Positions 17,071-25,268 of a stretch of DNA of 64,000 bases are shown one piece after another. Position 1 is the stretch's first letter, and every line of letters starts with the position of its first letter. The stretch covers positions 124,001 through 188,000 of the forward strand of contig JBMNHZ010000009.1 of NCBI GenBank assembly GCA_050950645.1, written 5' to 3'. The notes below the pieces were generated by a model. The model had not been told where the DNA came from. It saw nothing but the letters and a program-made list of their open reading frames with translations, and searched no databases. The DNA is from BRH-c25 sp012519325. Its GTDB lineage: Bacteria; Bacillota; Clostridia; Lutisporales; Lutisporaceae. A program made the translations under genes and the position numbers.

Positions 17071-18459
17071 ATGAAAAGAATAGTAGCAGTTTTATTGGTA
17101 GTAACATTATTAATATCATTTGTTCCTTGTGTTTTTGCAGATGATAATTTCAAAGTATCACATACAGCTATAAAGAGTAATGATGATATAAAAACAATTG
17201 ATGTTGTATTACCGATATTTGAAGGGTTTAGTGGTGCAGATGAGATAAATAAAAAAGCGCTGAATATTGCGTTAGATGCAATAGGTGATGCTAATTCCAT
17301 TGCAAGAGCTATGTTGCCCCTAAAGAAAGAGTTAATGGAAAAAGGTGAAGCAGCAGCTTCTATGGCTGTTTATCTGAATATGACATATGACTATGTAAGA
17401 CTTGGTGAAATATTATCAGTTCAATTGAACATTGATTCATATTCCGGTGGTGCCCATGACATAAGTCAAGTATTATCCATTACTTCTAACACTTCAACCG
17501 GAGAAATATATGAGTTTAAGAATTTATTTAAGGAAGATGCAGATTACAATTCAGTAATTACAAATTTAATACTACATGAAATCGAAAAAGATCCTGAGGT
17601 GTATTTTCCAAATTATGAAGAGACTATAATAAGTAAGAACGGTAATTATGAGTTTTATATAGATGGGGATAAGTTAGTAGTATATTTTGGATTATATGAT
17701 ATAGCTCCATATGCTTCAGGTATCAGATATTTTATGATCGGCTCCGACGGCATAAAGGATATGCTTAAGGATGAAGTTTATAATTCTATAAAGGATGGTA
17801 AGGAAAGAGGTATCATTAACTACAATGGAAAAGATATAAACAGCAATAAAGGGACAATAACTAGTAATTATACTATCCTGCTTCCTCTCAGGGTTATTGC
17901 TGAAACCTTGGGATACAAAGTAGACTGGAATAAGAAAGATGGAGCGATTGTAGCGGGGAAACCTGTTTCTATTATGCCACAAGCTGTAATAGATGGTACA
18001 ACTTATGTACCGACATCATACTTTAGAGATGTATTAAGTGAAAATGTAAGCCTTGGTGTAATAGGAAATGACAAGATAATAGTCAGAGCATATGACAAAG
18101 TGAATATAGAAAATAGTAATTATAGACTGGCAAGTGAATTTGAGAATCCTAAAACAGTTCAGGAAGCTGTAAATATGTATGCAGAAGCAGTTAAGATGAG
18201 AAATGGATTTGTACAATATGGGCTTTTGGATGACAAGATGAGGGATGAAAGATATGATGATTATAAGGGGTTCTCTTTTGTAACCGGAGTATCAAGTCCA
18301 TGGATAGATAGTTATGAAATTAAACAATTAGCTGAGAATCTATACCAGATTAAATTTACTTATAGAACCAGTGTACCAACAGATGGTACATATACTTCCG
18401 ATATAAATGTAAGATTAACAGAGGATGGAGAGTATGTAAAAATAACATCTATTGAATAG
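17071..18459 (+). CDS. Secreted protein: DUF4163/DUF3298 plus copper-amine-oxidase-like domain
   Basis: The start is ATG 17071, with TTGAGGAG 8 nt upstream. The signal peptide MKRIVAVLLVVTLLISFVPC ends near VFADD. Residues about 20-215 match a DUF4163-DUF3298 pair as in RsiV/PdaC-type proteins (YSGGAHDISQVLS). A copper amine oxidase N-terminal-like (stalk) domain follows (LPLRVIAETLGYKVDWNKK, YVPTSYFRDVL). The C-terminal 120 residues are unassigned. Cell-wall-associated role inferred from the stalk domain. It lies immediately after the IS256 element and may use its outward promoter. Confidence 0.75.
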   Translation: MKRIVAVLLVVTLLISFVPCVFADDNFKVSHTAIKSNDDIKTIDVVLPIFEGFSGADEINKKALNIALDAIGDANSIARAMLPLKKELMEKGEAAASMAVYLNMTYDYVRLGEILSVQLNIDSYSGGAHDISQVLSITSNTSTGEIYEFKNLFKEDADYNSVITNLILHEIEKDPEVYFPNYEETIISKNGNYEFYIDGDKLVVYFGLYDIAPYASGIRYFMIGSDGIKDMLKDEVYNSIKDGKERGIINYNGKDINSNKGTITSNYTILLPLRVIAETLGYKVDWNKKDGAIVAGKPVSIMPQAVIDGTTYVPTSYFRDVLSENVSLGVIGNDKIIVRAYDKVNIENSNYRLASEFENPKTVQEAVNMYAEAVKMRNGFVQYGLLDDKMRDERYDDYKGFSFVTGVSSPWIDSYEIKQLAENLYQIKFTYRTSVPTDGTYTSDINVRLTEDGEYVKITSIE

Positions 18460-18524
18460 ATAAATGTGCAATTTGCTCCATACTTGGCAGACTTGAAGGC
18501 TCCATTGAGAAGGAGCAAGATTAT

Positions 18525-18986
18525 ATGTGGGGTGATAATATGGCAAAGATAACGAAGGAAAGAAAAGTTACCTATTATATAGGAATTGGTATGGTGGGCA
18601 TAGGATTTATACTCTTCATTTCAGTATTCTTTTCAGCTGCAAGCTTTATGAATGATCCCTTTGGGGGCAGCGGCATCCCTCCGTTTACGAATTCTGTAAT
18701 AGGAATGGTTTTTATGATTGCAGGTTCCGTTGTAATGAACATCGGTGCAAAGGGGGCGGCAGGCTCAGGGCTGCTGCTTGATCCTGACAAGGCAAGAGAA
18801 GACCTGAAGCCGTTTAATGAGGCAAAGGGCGGAATGATAAATGATGTTATCAGCAATATTGATGCTGTTGATCAAATAACCAATTCCAAGGAAACAAGGG
18901 AAGTAATAAAAATTAGGTGCAGAAGCTGCAGAAGCCTTAACGATGAGGATGCAAGATTCTGCAAGACCTGCGGTAAGGAGCTTTAG
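18525..18986 (+). CDS. Membrane protein with C-terminal zinc ribbon
   Basis: 153 residues; the start is either ATG 18525 (AAGGAG 9 nt upstream) or ATG 18540. Two membrane helices (YIGIGMVGIGFILFISVFF; SVIGMVFMIAGSVVMNIG) are followed by a cytoplasmic linker and a four-Cys ribbon, CRSCRSLNDEDARFCKTC. A degenerate copy of only the ribbon part sits at 20234-20302 behind the MGMT-like gene. No specific function was recognised. The 240-aa family pseudogene follows 14 nt later. Confidence 0.65.
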   Translation: MWGDNMAKITKERKVTYYIGIGMVGIGFILFISVFFSAASFMNDPFGGSGIPPFTNSVIGMVFMIAGSVVMNIGAKGAAGSGLLLDPDKAREDLKPFNEAKGGMINDVISNIDAVDQITNSKETREVIKIRCRSCRSLNDEDARFCKTCGKEL

Positions 18987-19000
18987 TAGGGGATTCTTAA

Positions 19001-19723
19001 ATGCATAGAAAAAAGAAATTACTTTTGATAATGGCTTTATCAATGTTAATGGTAATTGCTTTTGTTTCAGTGTGTTATGGAAATTCAGCAGAACCGCCGT
19101 CAATATTGATTATAGTCCCTAATGCACCTGAAGACCTTGAAATAAGCATTGGTTCGGGTAACACCAATATGAAAGCAAACATGAGAGATAAAATCATTGA
19201 AAAATATTAAGCTTTTTACTCATCGGATTTAAGGATAGCAAAGGATTATAATATTAATGTCAGTACAAAAGAGGGCAGCTTTGAAATAGCGCTGGAAGAG
19301 CCTTTAAAAATATATAACAACATATATACACTGAATTTAAAGGATCAAAAACTAGCTCCCGGAAAATTGTTGTCCAGGTCAATTCTCTTGGTTTCTATGC
19401 GTATTATTCTGACACTTGCAATTGAAGCAATTATATTCCGGTTATTTGGTTTCAGAAATAAAAAGTCATGGATTGCTTTTCTCATTATAAATTTAATTAC
19501 CCAAGGGGCATTAAACATATGGTTGAACGGATTTGCTCCTTTGGCAAGCTATTTAGTTTTCACACTTATATTTGGAGAAATTCTAGTGTTTATTGCAGAA
19601 ATTATTGCATTCTCAGCATTGATAAAAGAGCATAGACGCTGGAGAATTCTGTTATATGTGATTACAGCAAATCTCCTGAGCTTATTTGCAGGGGGATATA
19701 TGATTACAGTTTTGCCGATATAA
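19001..19723 (+). pseudogene. Paralogue of the 240-aa membrane protein, broken by one nonsense codon
   Basis: Full-length homologue of 11842-12564 in one continuous frame except for TAA at 19208-19210. The intact copy reads IIERYYVFYSADLRMAKNYN; this one reads IIEKY-stop-AFYSSDLRIAKDYN. After the stop the frame is open to 19723 with the same four helices and the same end (AGGYMITVLPI). One base change (TAT or TAC to TAA) explains the damage, so inactivation is recent, or read-through/suppression occurs, or it is an assembly error. The N-terminal 69-residue signal/domain peptide could still be made. Confidence 0.8.
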
Positions 19724-19733
19724 AATGAACATC

Positions 19734-19877
19734 AGAAGAAGAATGTGACGCAATTGGGGACATGGGGACGTTTCTCCTGTCTCCAGTGAGACAGGAGAAA
19801 CGTCCCCATGTCCTTCAGGAGAAACGTCCCCATGTCCTTCAACGTCCCCATGTCCCCGCGTCGCATTATTCTTCTTA
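19734..19877. repeat. REP-like hairpin element with GGGGACGTTTCTC units
   Basis: The left end AGAAGAATGTGACGC and the right end GCGTCGCATTATTCTTCT are imperfect inverted repeats. Inside, GGGGACGTTTCTCCTGTCTC pairs with GAGACAGGAGAAACGTCCCC, followed by two more AACGTCCCCATGTCC units. The whole element can fold into long alternative stems. Related copies lie at 51568-51701 and, as ends only, at 8683-8711. The family is probably mobilised in trans by a Y1/RAYT-type transposase (inference). Confidence 0.7.
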
Positions 19878-19878
19878 G

Positions 19879-20226
19879 TTGCAGTGTATGGAAGGATGGT
19901 ATGTATTGGAAAACGCAGAAGGGTTTTTTAAAAGAGTATATGAAATAGTTGCCCGGATACCGGAGGGTAAGGTTGCTACATATGGAGGAATCGCCAGGAT
20001 GCTGGGATATCCCGGAGGCGCCAGGACAGTGGGCTGGGCAATGAGAGGCACACCGGAGGGCTTGAACCTGCCCTGTCACAGGGTGGTAAAGGCAACAGGA
20101 GAGCTAGCCCCAAGCTATGTGTTTGGGAACTCGGAAATTCAGAGAGCAATGCTTGAGGCTGAAGGTGTTACCTTCAGAGAAGACGGGACAATAGATATGG
20201 AGCGGCATTTATGGCAAGGCATATGA
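19879..20226 (+). CDS. MGMT-family (Ogt-like) DNA-binding/alkyltransferase domain protein
   Basis: Up to 115 residues, a single C-terminal-type MGMT domain without the N-terminal ribonuclease-H-like domain of Ogt. Motifs: VYEIVARIPEGKVATYGGIA (helix-turn-helix), ARTVGWAMR (arginine finger region) and the active site LPCHRVV with Cys66. Alkyltransferase-like (ATL) proteins usually have Trp or Ala here, so this one may still transfer alkyl groups. The start is uncertain: ATG 19879 or 19888, or TTG 19906 after GGAAGG. It begins directly after a REP-like element. A second damaged 3' copy lies at 15330-15448. Confidence 0.8.
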   Translation: MQCMEGWYVLENAEGFFKRVYEIVARIPEGKVATYGGIARMLGYPGGARTVGWAMRGTPEGLNLPCHRVVKATGELAPSYVFGNSEIQRAMLEAEGVTFREDGTIDMERHLWQGI

Positions 20227-20233
20227 GGGAAAG

Positions 20234-20302
20234 TGCAGAAGCTGCGGAGGCCTTAACCATGAGGATGCAAGATTCTGAAAGGCCTGCGGGAAGGTGCTAT
20301 AG
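20234..20302 (+). pseudogene. Zinc-ribbon fragment, second copy
   Basis: Reads CRSCGGLNHEDARF-stop-KACGKVL-stop, matching the C-terminal ribbon of the gene at 18525-18986 (CRSCRSLNDEDARFCKTCGKEL). The third Cys codon TGC has become TGA. Only the 3' end of the gene is present, fused behind the MGMT-like stop, so a local duplication or recombination copied this tail. Confidence 0.7.
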
Positions 20303-20342
20303 TCGTTAAATCCGTAGAGTATGAAGAGGAGGTAAGGAAGAA

Positions 20343-20732
20343 TTGGCAGAAAGAGCTTTAACGATGGAATTGATGAAGGGATTATATGGAGTCTGCAGGT
20401 TAAACAGTGACGAGGTGCTTCCGGAATGGGCACTCCAAGGCAGCTTTTATTCCATTACAAAGACATCGGATGAATTATCAGTTGTATGCCCTCAGGATAA
20501 TATCCCAAAGAATATAATATGTGAAAAGGACTGGAGAATTCTAAGGATTATAGGGCCCTTGGATTTTTCATTGATTGGAATACTTTCCTCCATCAGTACA
20601 ATTCTAGCAAAGAAGGGGATAAGTATATTTGCAGTCTCTACATATGATACAGACTATATTCTTGTAAGGGATAAGGATACCGGTTCTGCAATAGAAGCAT
20701 TGTCAGCTGAAAAGTATGAAATCATTAGGTGA
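20343..20732 (+). CDS. ACT-domain protein
   Basis: 129 residues from TTG 20343, with GAGGAGG 10 nt upstream. The second half reads WRILRIIGPLDFSLIGILSSI then STILAKKGISIFAVSTYDTDYILV, a typical ACT-like ligand-binding fold of the type found in small amino-acid-sensing proteins (ACT_7/CASTOR-like). No catalytic domain is attached. Ligand unknown, possibly an amino acid. Confidence 0.75.
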   Translation: MAERALTMELMKGLYGVCRLNSDEVLPEWALQGSFYSITKTSDELSVVCPQDNIPKNIICEKDWRILRIIGPLDFSLIGILSSISTILAKKGISIFAVSTYDTDYILVRDKDTGSAIEALSAEKYEIIR

Positions 20733-20805
20733 AATCAGCAGAATTCTCTCAGCAAGGATAAGAACCAGCAGAGGAATAACTAACTTTGCATAAAGGAGTA
20801 TGATT

Positions 20806-21744
20806 ATGTATACTGAAATAAACAGGCGGCTGGAAGAAGCACAGCAGGGAGTCTTCCGCCTGCGTAAAATTGATTCAATGCTCAAAAATCTTCAGGAGGA
20901 GCGGCTGTCTCTTGAACGAAATATATCTGAATTGAAGGATATTTTGGATAAAGAAAATTTGGATGTGAAGAAGCTGGAAGGGAATAACCTTGCCGGCATT
21001 TTTTACTCATTTCTCGGCAGGCTTGAAGAGCGTATTGAGAAGGAGCAAAGGGAAGCCCTTGCAGCGAAGCTTAAATACGACCAGGCAGCTCATGATTTAG
21101 AGGATGTGAAGAACGAAATTTCAAAGCTTAACACCGAGCGGGCGAATTTTGTGAATTGTGAGCGCAAATATAACAACCTCTATGCTATGAAGAGAGACAT
21201 GTTGATAAAATCAGATCCGGAGAAGGCTCAAAATTTGCTGAATCTTACTGAGCAATTGAATAATTCAAAAAACACCTTGAAAGAGATAAAAGAGGCCATT
21301 TCTGCCGGCAGAAATGTAATAAGGAGCCTGGAGAACGCTATGGGCAGTCTTGACAGTGCAGAAGGCTGGGGAGTATGGGATATGTTTGGGGGCGGACTTA
21401 TTTCCGACATTTCAAAGCATTCTCATATTGATAACGCCAAGCATGAAGCGGAACAGGCTCAGAAACTGCTGCGCCGGTTCAGGACAGAGCTTGCCGATAT
21501 AAGAATTAGAGATGATATTCACATTGAAACAGGGGGCTTTGCCAAGTTTGCGGATTTTTTCTTTGACGGTTTAATTGCTGATTGGATTATGCAGTCTAAG
21601 ATCAAGAATTCTCATGAAAGCGTATCTCAGGTTAAAAGCCAGGTACAAAGCGTATTGAATAAGCTCAGCAGCTTGGAAAGTCAGGAATCAGCAAGAATTA
21701 GGAAGGTTGAAGCGGAAATTAAAGAGTTGATAATCAAGGCATGA
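20806..21744 (+). CDS. Coiled-coil protein with a conserved Gly/His core
   Basis: 312 residues. ATG 20806 fits the AAAGGAG site better than the ATG at 20800. Almost entirely heptad-like helix (residues about 5-160 and 205-245, and again at the C-terminus), interrupted by a conserved-looking non-coil segment GWGVWDMFGGGLISDISKHS (about 186-205) and GGFAKFADFFFDGLIADWIM. No signal peptide, so cytosolic. I do not recognise a named family. The architecture suggests a scaffold or membrane-associated hairpin. Confidence 0.65.
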   Translation: MYTEINRRLEEAQQGVFRLRKIDSMLKNLQEERLSLERNISELKDILDKENLDVKKLEGNNLAGIFYSFLGRLEERIEKEQREALAAKLKYDQAAHDLEDVKNEISKLNTERANFVNCERKYNNLYAMKRDMLIKSDPEKAQNLLNLTEQLNNSKNTLKEIKEAISAGRNVIRSLENAMGSLDSAEGWGVWDMFGGGLISDISKHSHIDNAKHEAEQAQKLLRRFRTELADIRIRDDIHIETGGFAKFADFFFDGLIADWIMQSKIKNSHESVSQVKSQVQSVLNKLSSLESQESARIRKVEAEIKELIIKA

Positions 21745-21763
21745 AGAAGAGGAGTTGTTTGTT

Positions 21764-22240
21764 TTGAAAATACGATTATTTACCATTATAGCGATTCTGG
21801 CATTCTTAGCGGCCGGATGCAGTCAAACTGTGACAAATAATGACAACTCAATTACCAACCTCGCATGGGAGATAATCAACAGGGATATTAAGAACTTGGA
21901 ATCAAATTCGGCGGTAAAAATAATTGACAGCAAAATAACCCGCCTGGAGCTGATGGAAACCTTTGATGAATTGGCGGATTACCCCATTCAGGTATATGCA
22001 TTGGAATACCGTCTGCTACCGGAGGATTTAAGCAAGGTGGTTATGGCGGGGGGAATGAGCTATGATGAAGAAGGGTGGCTTAGGGAAACGGCAAGTATGG
22101 GGAGTCCGCTACTTGTCGTATCCGATAATAGAGGGAAAAAGGAGCTTATAGGTACCCTTTGGACAGGAGGCATTATGGAAGACGGTGGTATGGAGACATC
22201 GATAAAAGAGTTGCTAGAACGCAATGCTTTGCAGGAATAG
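21764..22240 (+). CDS. Shortened paralogue of the FG-GAP lipoprotein
   Basis: TTG start 21764 after GAAGAGGAG, as in the paralogue at 13161. Lipobox AAGC in LAFLAAGCSQTV. The 158 residues closely follow the first 155 residues of the 560-aa lipoprotein (WEIINRDIKNLESNSAVKII, TRLELMETFDEL, YALEYRLLPEDLSKVVMAGG) and stop after LLERNALQE. The Asp-rich calcium-loop part is absent. It may be a functional minimal form, since its lipobox and module are intact, or a truncated gene; the downstream frame at 22297 could be a broken continuation. Confidence 0.6.
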   Translation: MKIRLFTIIAILAFLAAGCSQTVTNNDNSITNLAWEIINRDIKNLESNSAVKIIDSKITRLELMETFDELADYPIQVYALEYRLLPEDLSKVVMAGGMSYDEEGWLRETASMGSPLLVVSDNRGKKELIGTLWTGGIMEDGGMETSIKELLERNALQE

Positions 22241-22296
22241 ATAGCACAAATAGAAAGGGCAATCGCATTGTTAGATTTCTAGGACCGGCGGAACAT

Positions 22297-22623
22297 ATGA
22301 GCCTGTTTGATTCATTCATTATACCTCTGGATATAAAGCCCTTATACCTTTCCGATAATTACGCAACAACAGCCAACTTTTCAGCCGGAGAAACAGTTAT
22401 GCTGAAGTATCCTGATGGAAGAAAACTAATGGACTGCCGCATTCTGAGACTGACAAGGGAGAAAGTAGAAAAGGAGATAGGGCAGGACAGTTTTGCAGCA
22501 ATCGAAGTAGGTGAAAAAGGGCAGCTTACACTGCCGAAGGAGAAGGGATATTATTTATTTCTGCTTAGAACTATAGAGGATAAGGAAATACAGACATATA
22601 CAGGCATGTTAACAATCAATTAG
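22297..22623 (+). CDS. Hypothetical protein, possibly a displaced 3' part of a lipoprotein gene
   Basis: About 108 residues from ATG 22297, without a clear ribosome site. The frame is open upstream to 22159, but overlaps the end of the preceding lipoprotein. The content looks real (TVMLKYPDGRKLMDCRILRL, GEKGQLTLPKEKGYYLFLLR, a beta-rich extracellular-type domain). It lacks a signal peptide, so it is either the 3' part of a frameshifted fusion or a pseudogene. The IS6/IS240-like element follows 60 nt later. Confidence 0.4.
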   Translation: MSLFDSFIIPLDIKPLYLSDNYATTANFSAGETVMLKYPDGRKLMDCRILRLTREKVEKEIGQDSFAAIEVGEKGQLTLPKEKGYYLFLLRTIEDKEIQTYTGMLTIN

Positions 22624-22682
22624 AGAAATATGGGAAAACAAAGGAGTTGACAGCTTCATCATTGTAAGAAGACATATTAAAA

Positions 22683-23982
22683 GACTCTGTAAAGTTAACA
22701 TGAAAGATTAGCACAATGTTTCGTAAAATAGCTCAAAATTCCGCAAACAAGTTAGTAACTGCTTCCCTATGGATGGTCAAGGGTAAAATGAACAGGCTAG
22801 CGCCTGCCCTGTGACAATCCACAGTGCAGCAGTTGGGAAGTAACTAAGCGGAATTTAGGCTACAAGTAAGAACTTCCGTTTTTCTTTAGCTGATAGCTTT
22901 AAACCAGCAACTTGAGCAGGTGTAAGACCATCAAGCGATGAATGCGGTCTGACAAAGTTAAAGAAGAATACAAACATACTGATCAGGTTATTGGCCGAAT
23001 CAAAGGAATTGAATCCCTGCTTCGTCTTGTACCAAGCCTTGAACTGATGATGGAAGGATTCTATGAGGTTGTTAGATATGTCATCCTTGAATGACTGAAC
23101 CCTTACGTGTTTAACACCGTCGAATATGGATTTTACAGGTACCTTGTAGGCACTATAACGATCAGAAACTATTGACCCAGGCTTTCCAAGTGCCTTGACT
23201 GACTCCATCAGTGTAAAGGCTTGTGGGGAGTCGCGATGAGGTGACAGGTGATAACCTAGTATGAACCTAGTTTCAGAATCAATAATGAACCAGATGTAAT
23301 GCTTGATTCCATTGATTTTCACTACAGTCTCGTCTGTATGCCACTCATCAGAATCGAAGTTGAGGGCAGGCATAAGTTGCAGACTAAAGTTTTGGAACAT
23401 GGGAGCAAACTTCTTGCACCAGTCGCTGATAGTGGTATGAGAAACCTTGACATTGAATGCTATCTGGAATATCAAAGCGATATTTCTAAAAGAGTTTTTA
23501 CCAAGATAAAACATCGAAAGCGCTGTGATGATCAGATGCACCGGATATCTCATACCCTTGAAATCAGTTTTTCCAAACAAGTTTGACATGGAAGCTGGGT
23601 CTACAGAAGTATACTTGGCAACGAAGAATGAGTGATAGCAGGACTTATCACCACAGCGATAGTTGGTGTAATGCTTGTAATCATGGTGGATGAAGGATGC
23701 CTTGCCGCAAACGGGGCATCGAGGATAGTTCTGCACCTCCTTGACACTAGGTCGATCAGGTGCGAACTGATGGTTGCAGTTACGGCATTGATACTTTTGG
23801 AAACCATCCTTATCTTTGCCATAACGATAAAACGAGTGAGAATTGTTGCACTTAGGACATTTAAATGATACAATTTTTTGCATGAGAACTTGCTCCTTTC
23901 TGGGAGGTAAAGTGTTTTGTGGCAAAAACATTGTACCAGAAAATGTAGCAGGTTCTCAATTTTCATTTAACTTTACAAAACG
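22683..23982 (-). mobile_element. IS6/IS240-like insertion sequence (about 1.3 kb)
   Basis: The transposase gene lies between inverted ends TGTAAAGTTAAC (22688 on) and, on the other strand, TGTAAAGTTAAATG (from 23977). An 8-bp direct repeat TATTAAAA flanks it (22675-22682 and 23983-23990), fitting the 8-bp duplications of the IS6 family. A non-coding arm (22690-22854) precedes the gene's 3' end. It inserted 16 nt or so before the ribosome site of the DUF2164 gene, perhaps through its promoter. Confidence 0.7.
22855..23883 (-). CDS. DDE transposase with N-terminal zinc ribbons (IS6/IS240-like)
   Basis: 342 residues from ATG 23883, which has AAAGGAG upstream on the minus strand; an ATG 16 codons earlier would start inside the inverted end region. 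Two zinc ribbons (CPKC...CRNC near residues 9-36, CPVC...C...C near 58-80) lead to a DDE core: Asp in EWHTDETVVKI, Asp in IVSDRYSAYKV and Glu in NNLIESFHHQFK. Ends with the usual RPHSSLDGLTPAQVAGL. No frameshift; possibly active. Confidence 0.88.
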   Translation of the reverse strand: MQKIVSFKCPKCNNSHSFYRYGKDKDGFQKYQCRNCNHQFAPDRPSVKEVQNYPRCPVCGKASFIHHDYKHYTNYRCGDKSCYHSFFVAKYTSVDPASMSNLFGKTDFKGMRYPVHLIITALSMFYLGKNSFRNIALIFQIAFNVKVSHTTISDWCKKFAPMFQNFSLQLMPALNFDSDEWHTDETVVKINGIKHYIWFIIDSETRFILGYHLSPHRDSPQAFTLMESVKALGKPGSIVSDRYSAYKVPVKSIFDGVKHVRVQSFKDDISNNLIESFHHQFKAWYKTKQGFNSFDSANNLISMFVFFFNFVRPHSSLDGLTPAQVAGLKLSAKEKRKFLLVA

Positions 23983-24006
23983 TATTAAAAATAAAGGAGA
24001 CATTGC

Positions 24007-24240
24007 ATGAAGAATAAGGACAGGATTAAAATATCCAAAGAAAAAAGAGATGATATGCTTTCCGCAATAAAGTATTATTTCCTGAAAGAAAGGGATGAAG
24101 AATTGGGTGATTTGGCGGCAAGCCTGATTCTGGACTTTATTATTGAAGAATTGGCACCGGAGTTTTATAATCAAGGAGTTTACGACTCACAAAGATATAT
24201 GAACGATAGAGTTGAAGAACTGCTATCAATTCAGATTTAG
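24007..24240 (+). CDS. DUF2164 family protein
   Basis: 77 residues, AAAGGAG before ATG. The whole protein is one DUF2164 unit: KISKEKRDDMLSAIKYYFLK, ERDEELGDLAASLILDFI and ending EFYNQGVYDSQRYMNDRVEELL. Function unknown in the family; small, helical, cytosolic. Its stop overlaps the convergent EamA gene by 4 nt. The IS6/IS240-like element lies directly upstream and may have separated it from its native promoter. Confidence 0.85.
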   Translation: MKNKDRIKISKEKRDDMLSAIKYYFLKERDEELGDLAASLILDFIIEELAPEFYNQGVYDSQRYMNDRVEELLSIQI

Positions 24241-25175
24241 CAGCATTTGTTCTGATTGAATATGAAGTCATGAATCTTTTCTCCGAAGTTAAAAATCAGC
24301 ATTCCGGTTAAAATAACCGCACCCCCTGCAAGAGTCGGCATATCCGGTATTTCATTTGCGAGAATAAACCCCAGCAAGCTTGTCAGAAATGGGGTAATAA
24401 ACATATAATTAGTTACAGAGGATGCCCGTTTTGCTTTTTTAAATGCCTGTGCCCAAGCAGCATATGCAATTGCACTTGAAAAAATCCCAAGAACTGCAAT
24501 ATATAGCAGTTGAATGGGGGGAGCATTCTGTACTTCCTTTATGGAAACCGGCAAGAAAATGGCAAGCATAATCGTTCCCGCAAAAATACTGAAAGCGGAG
24601 GTTTGCAATCCCGAATAAGTATTAGTCAATTTACGCTGCAAAAGGTTATAGATGCTTAATGAAATTGCCGCAAGCAACAGCCATATCAACCCATGATTGA
24701 GTGAAAACGTATGATTCATCAGTGTTAATATTATGACACCTGAAAATTCAATTACAATTGCCGTCCATTGGAATGCATTCAGTTTTTCCTTATAAATCAG
24801 CCGTGCCAATAATGCCGTAATGACCGGCGTAGTTGAGATAATGATACTGCTGGTTGTTGCTGTTACCGTTTCGCATCCCTTATTGAAAGTAATCATATAT
24901 AGAAAAAATCCAAATGCACCTGATGCCAGGAACCACTTTATATCAGCCCTATGCTTTATTCTCATTCTGGCGAACAAAGCAATAATAAGCAAGGCGCTGG
25001 ATGCGGCAAAATATCGCAGAAACCCAAGGGAAAACACAGAAAAATATCTTAAGGATAGTCGAGTGAGCACATACGCCAGTGACCAAAAAACAATGGTAAT
25101 AGCTGAGTATATATGGAAGTTGTCTCTGATTTTCAAAACAAACACCGCTTCGTTTACATTTTTTTGTTTCTCCAT
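24237..25175 (-). CDS. EamA/DMT-family transporter
   Basis: 312 residues with ten predicted helices in two repeated EamA halves. Half 1 includes SLAYVLTRLSLRYFSVFSLGFLR and TATTSSIIISTTPVITALLAR. Half 2 includes GLIWLLLAAISLSIYNLLQRK and AAWAQAFKKAKRASSVTNYMF then TPFLTSLLGF. A cytosolic C-terminus ends in Cys-Cys. Likely exports a small metabolite (amino acid or base type); the substrate cannot be told. It reads opposite to its neighbours and is tail-to-tail with DUF2164. Confidence 0.88.
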   Translation of the reverse strand: MEKQKNVNEAVFVLKIRDNFHIYSAITIVFWSLAYVLTRLSLRYFSVFSLGFLRYFAASSALLIIALFARMRIKHRADIKWFLASGAFGFFLYMITFNKGCETVTATTSSIIISTTPVITALLARLIYKEKLNAFQWTAIVIEFSGVIILTLMNHTFSLNHGLIWLLLAAISLSIYNLLQRKLTNTYSGLQTSAFSIFAGTIMLAIFLPVSIKEVQNAPPIQLLYIAVLGIFSSAIAYAAWAQAFKKAKRASSVTNYMFITPFLTSLLGFILANEIPDMPTLAGGAVILTGMLIFNFGEKIHDFIFNQNKCC

Positions 25176-25268
25176 TATAATTAAATCACAAAAAAGTACG
25201 TTTATAAAGAACTATTTGAGCCATATGTGAGACTTATGGCCATGGTGCAGAAAAATGGAGTGATAAAA

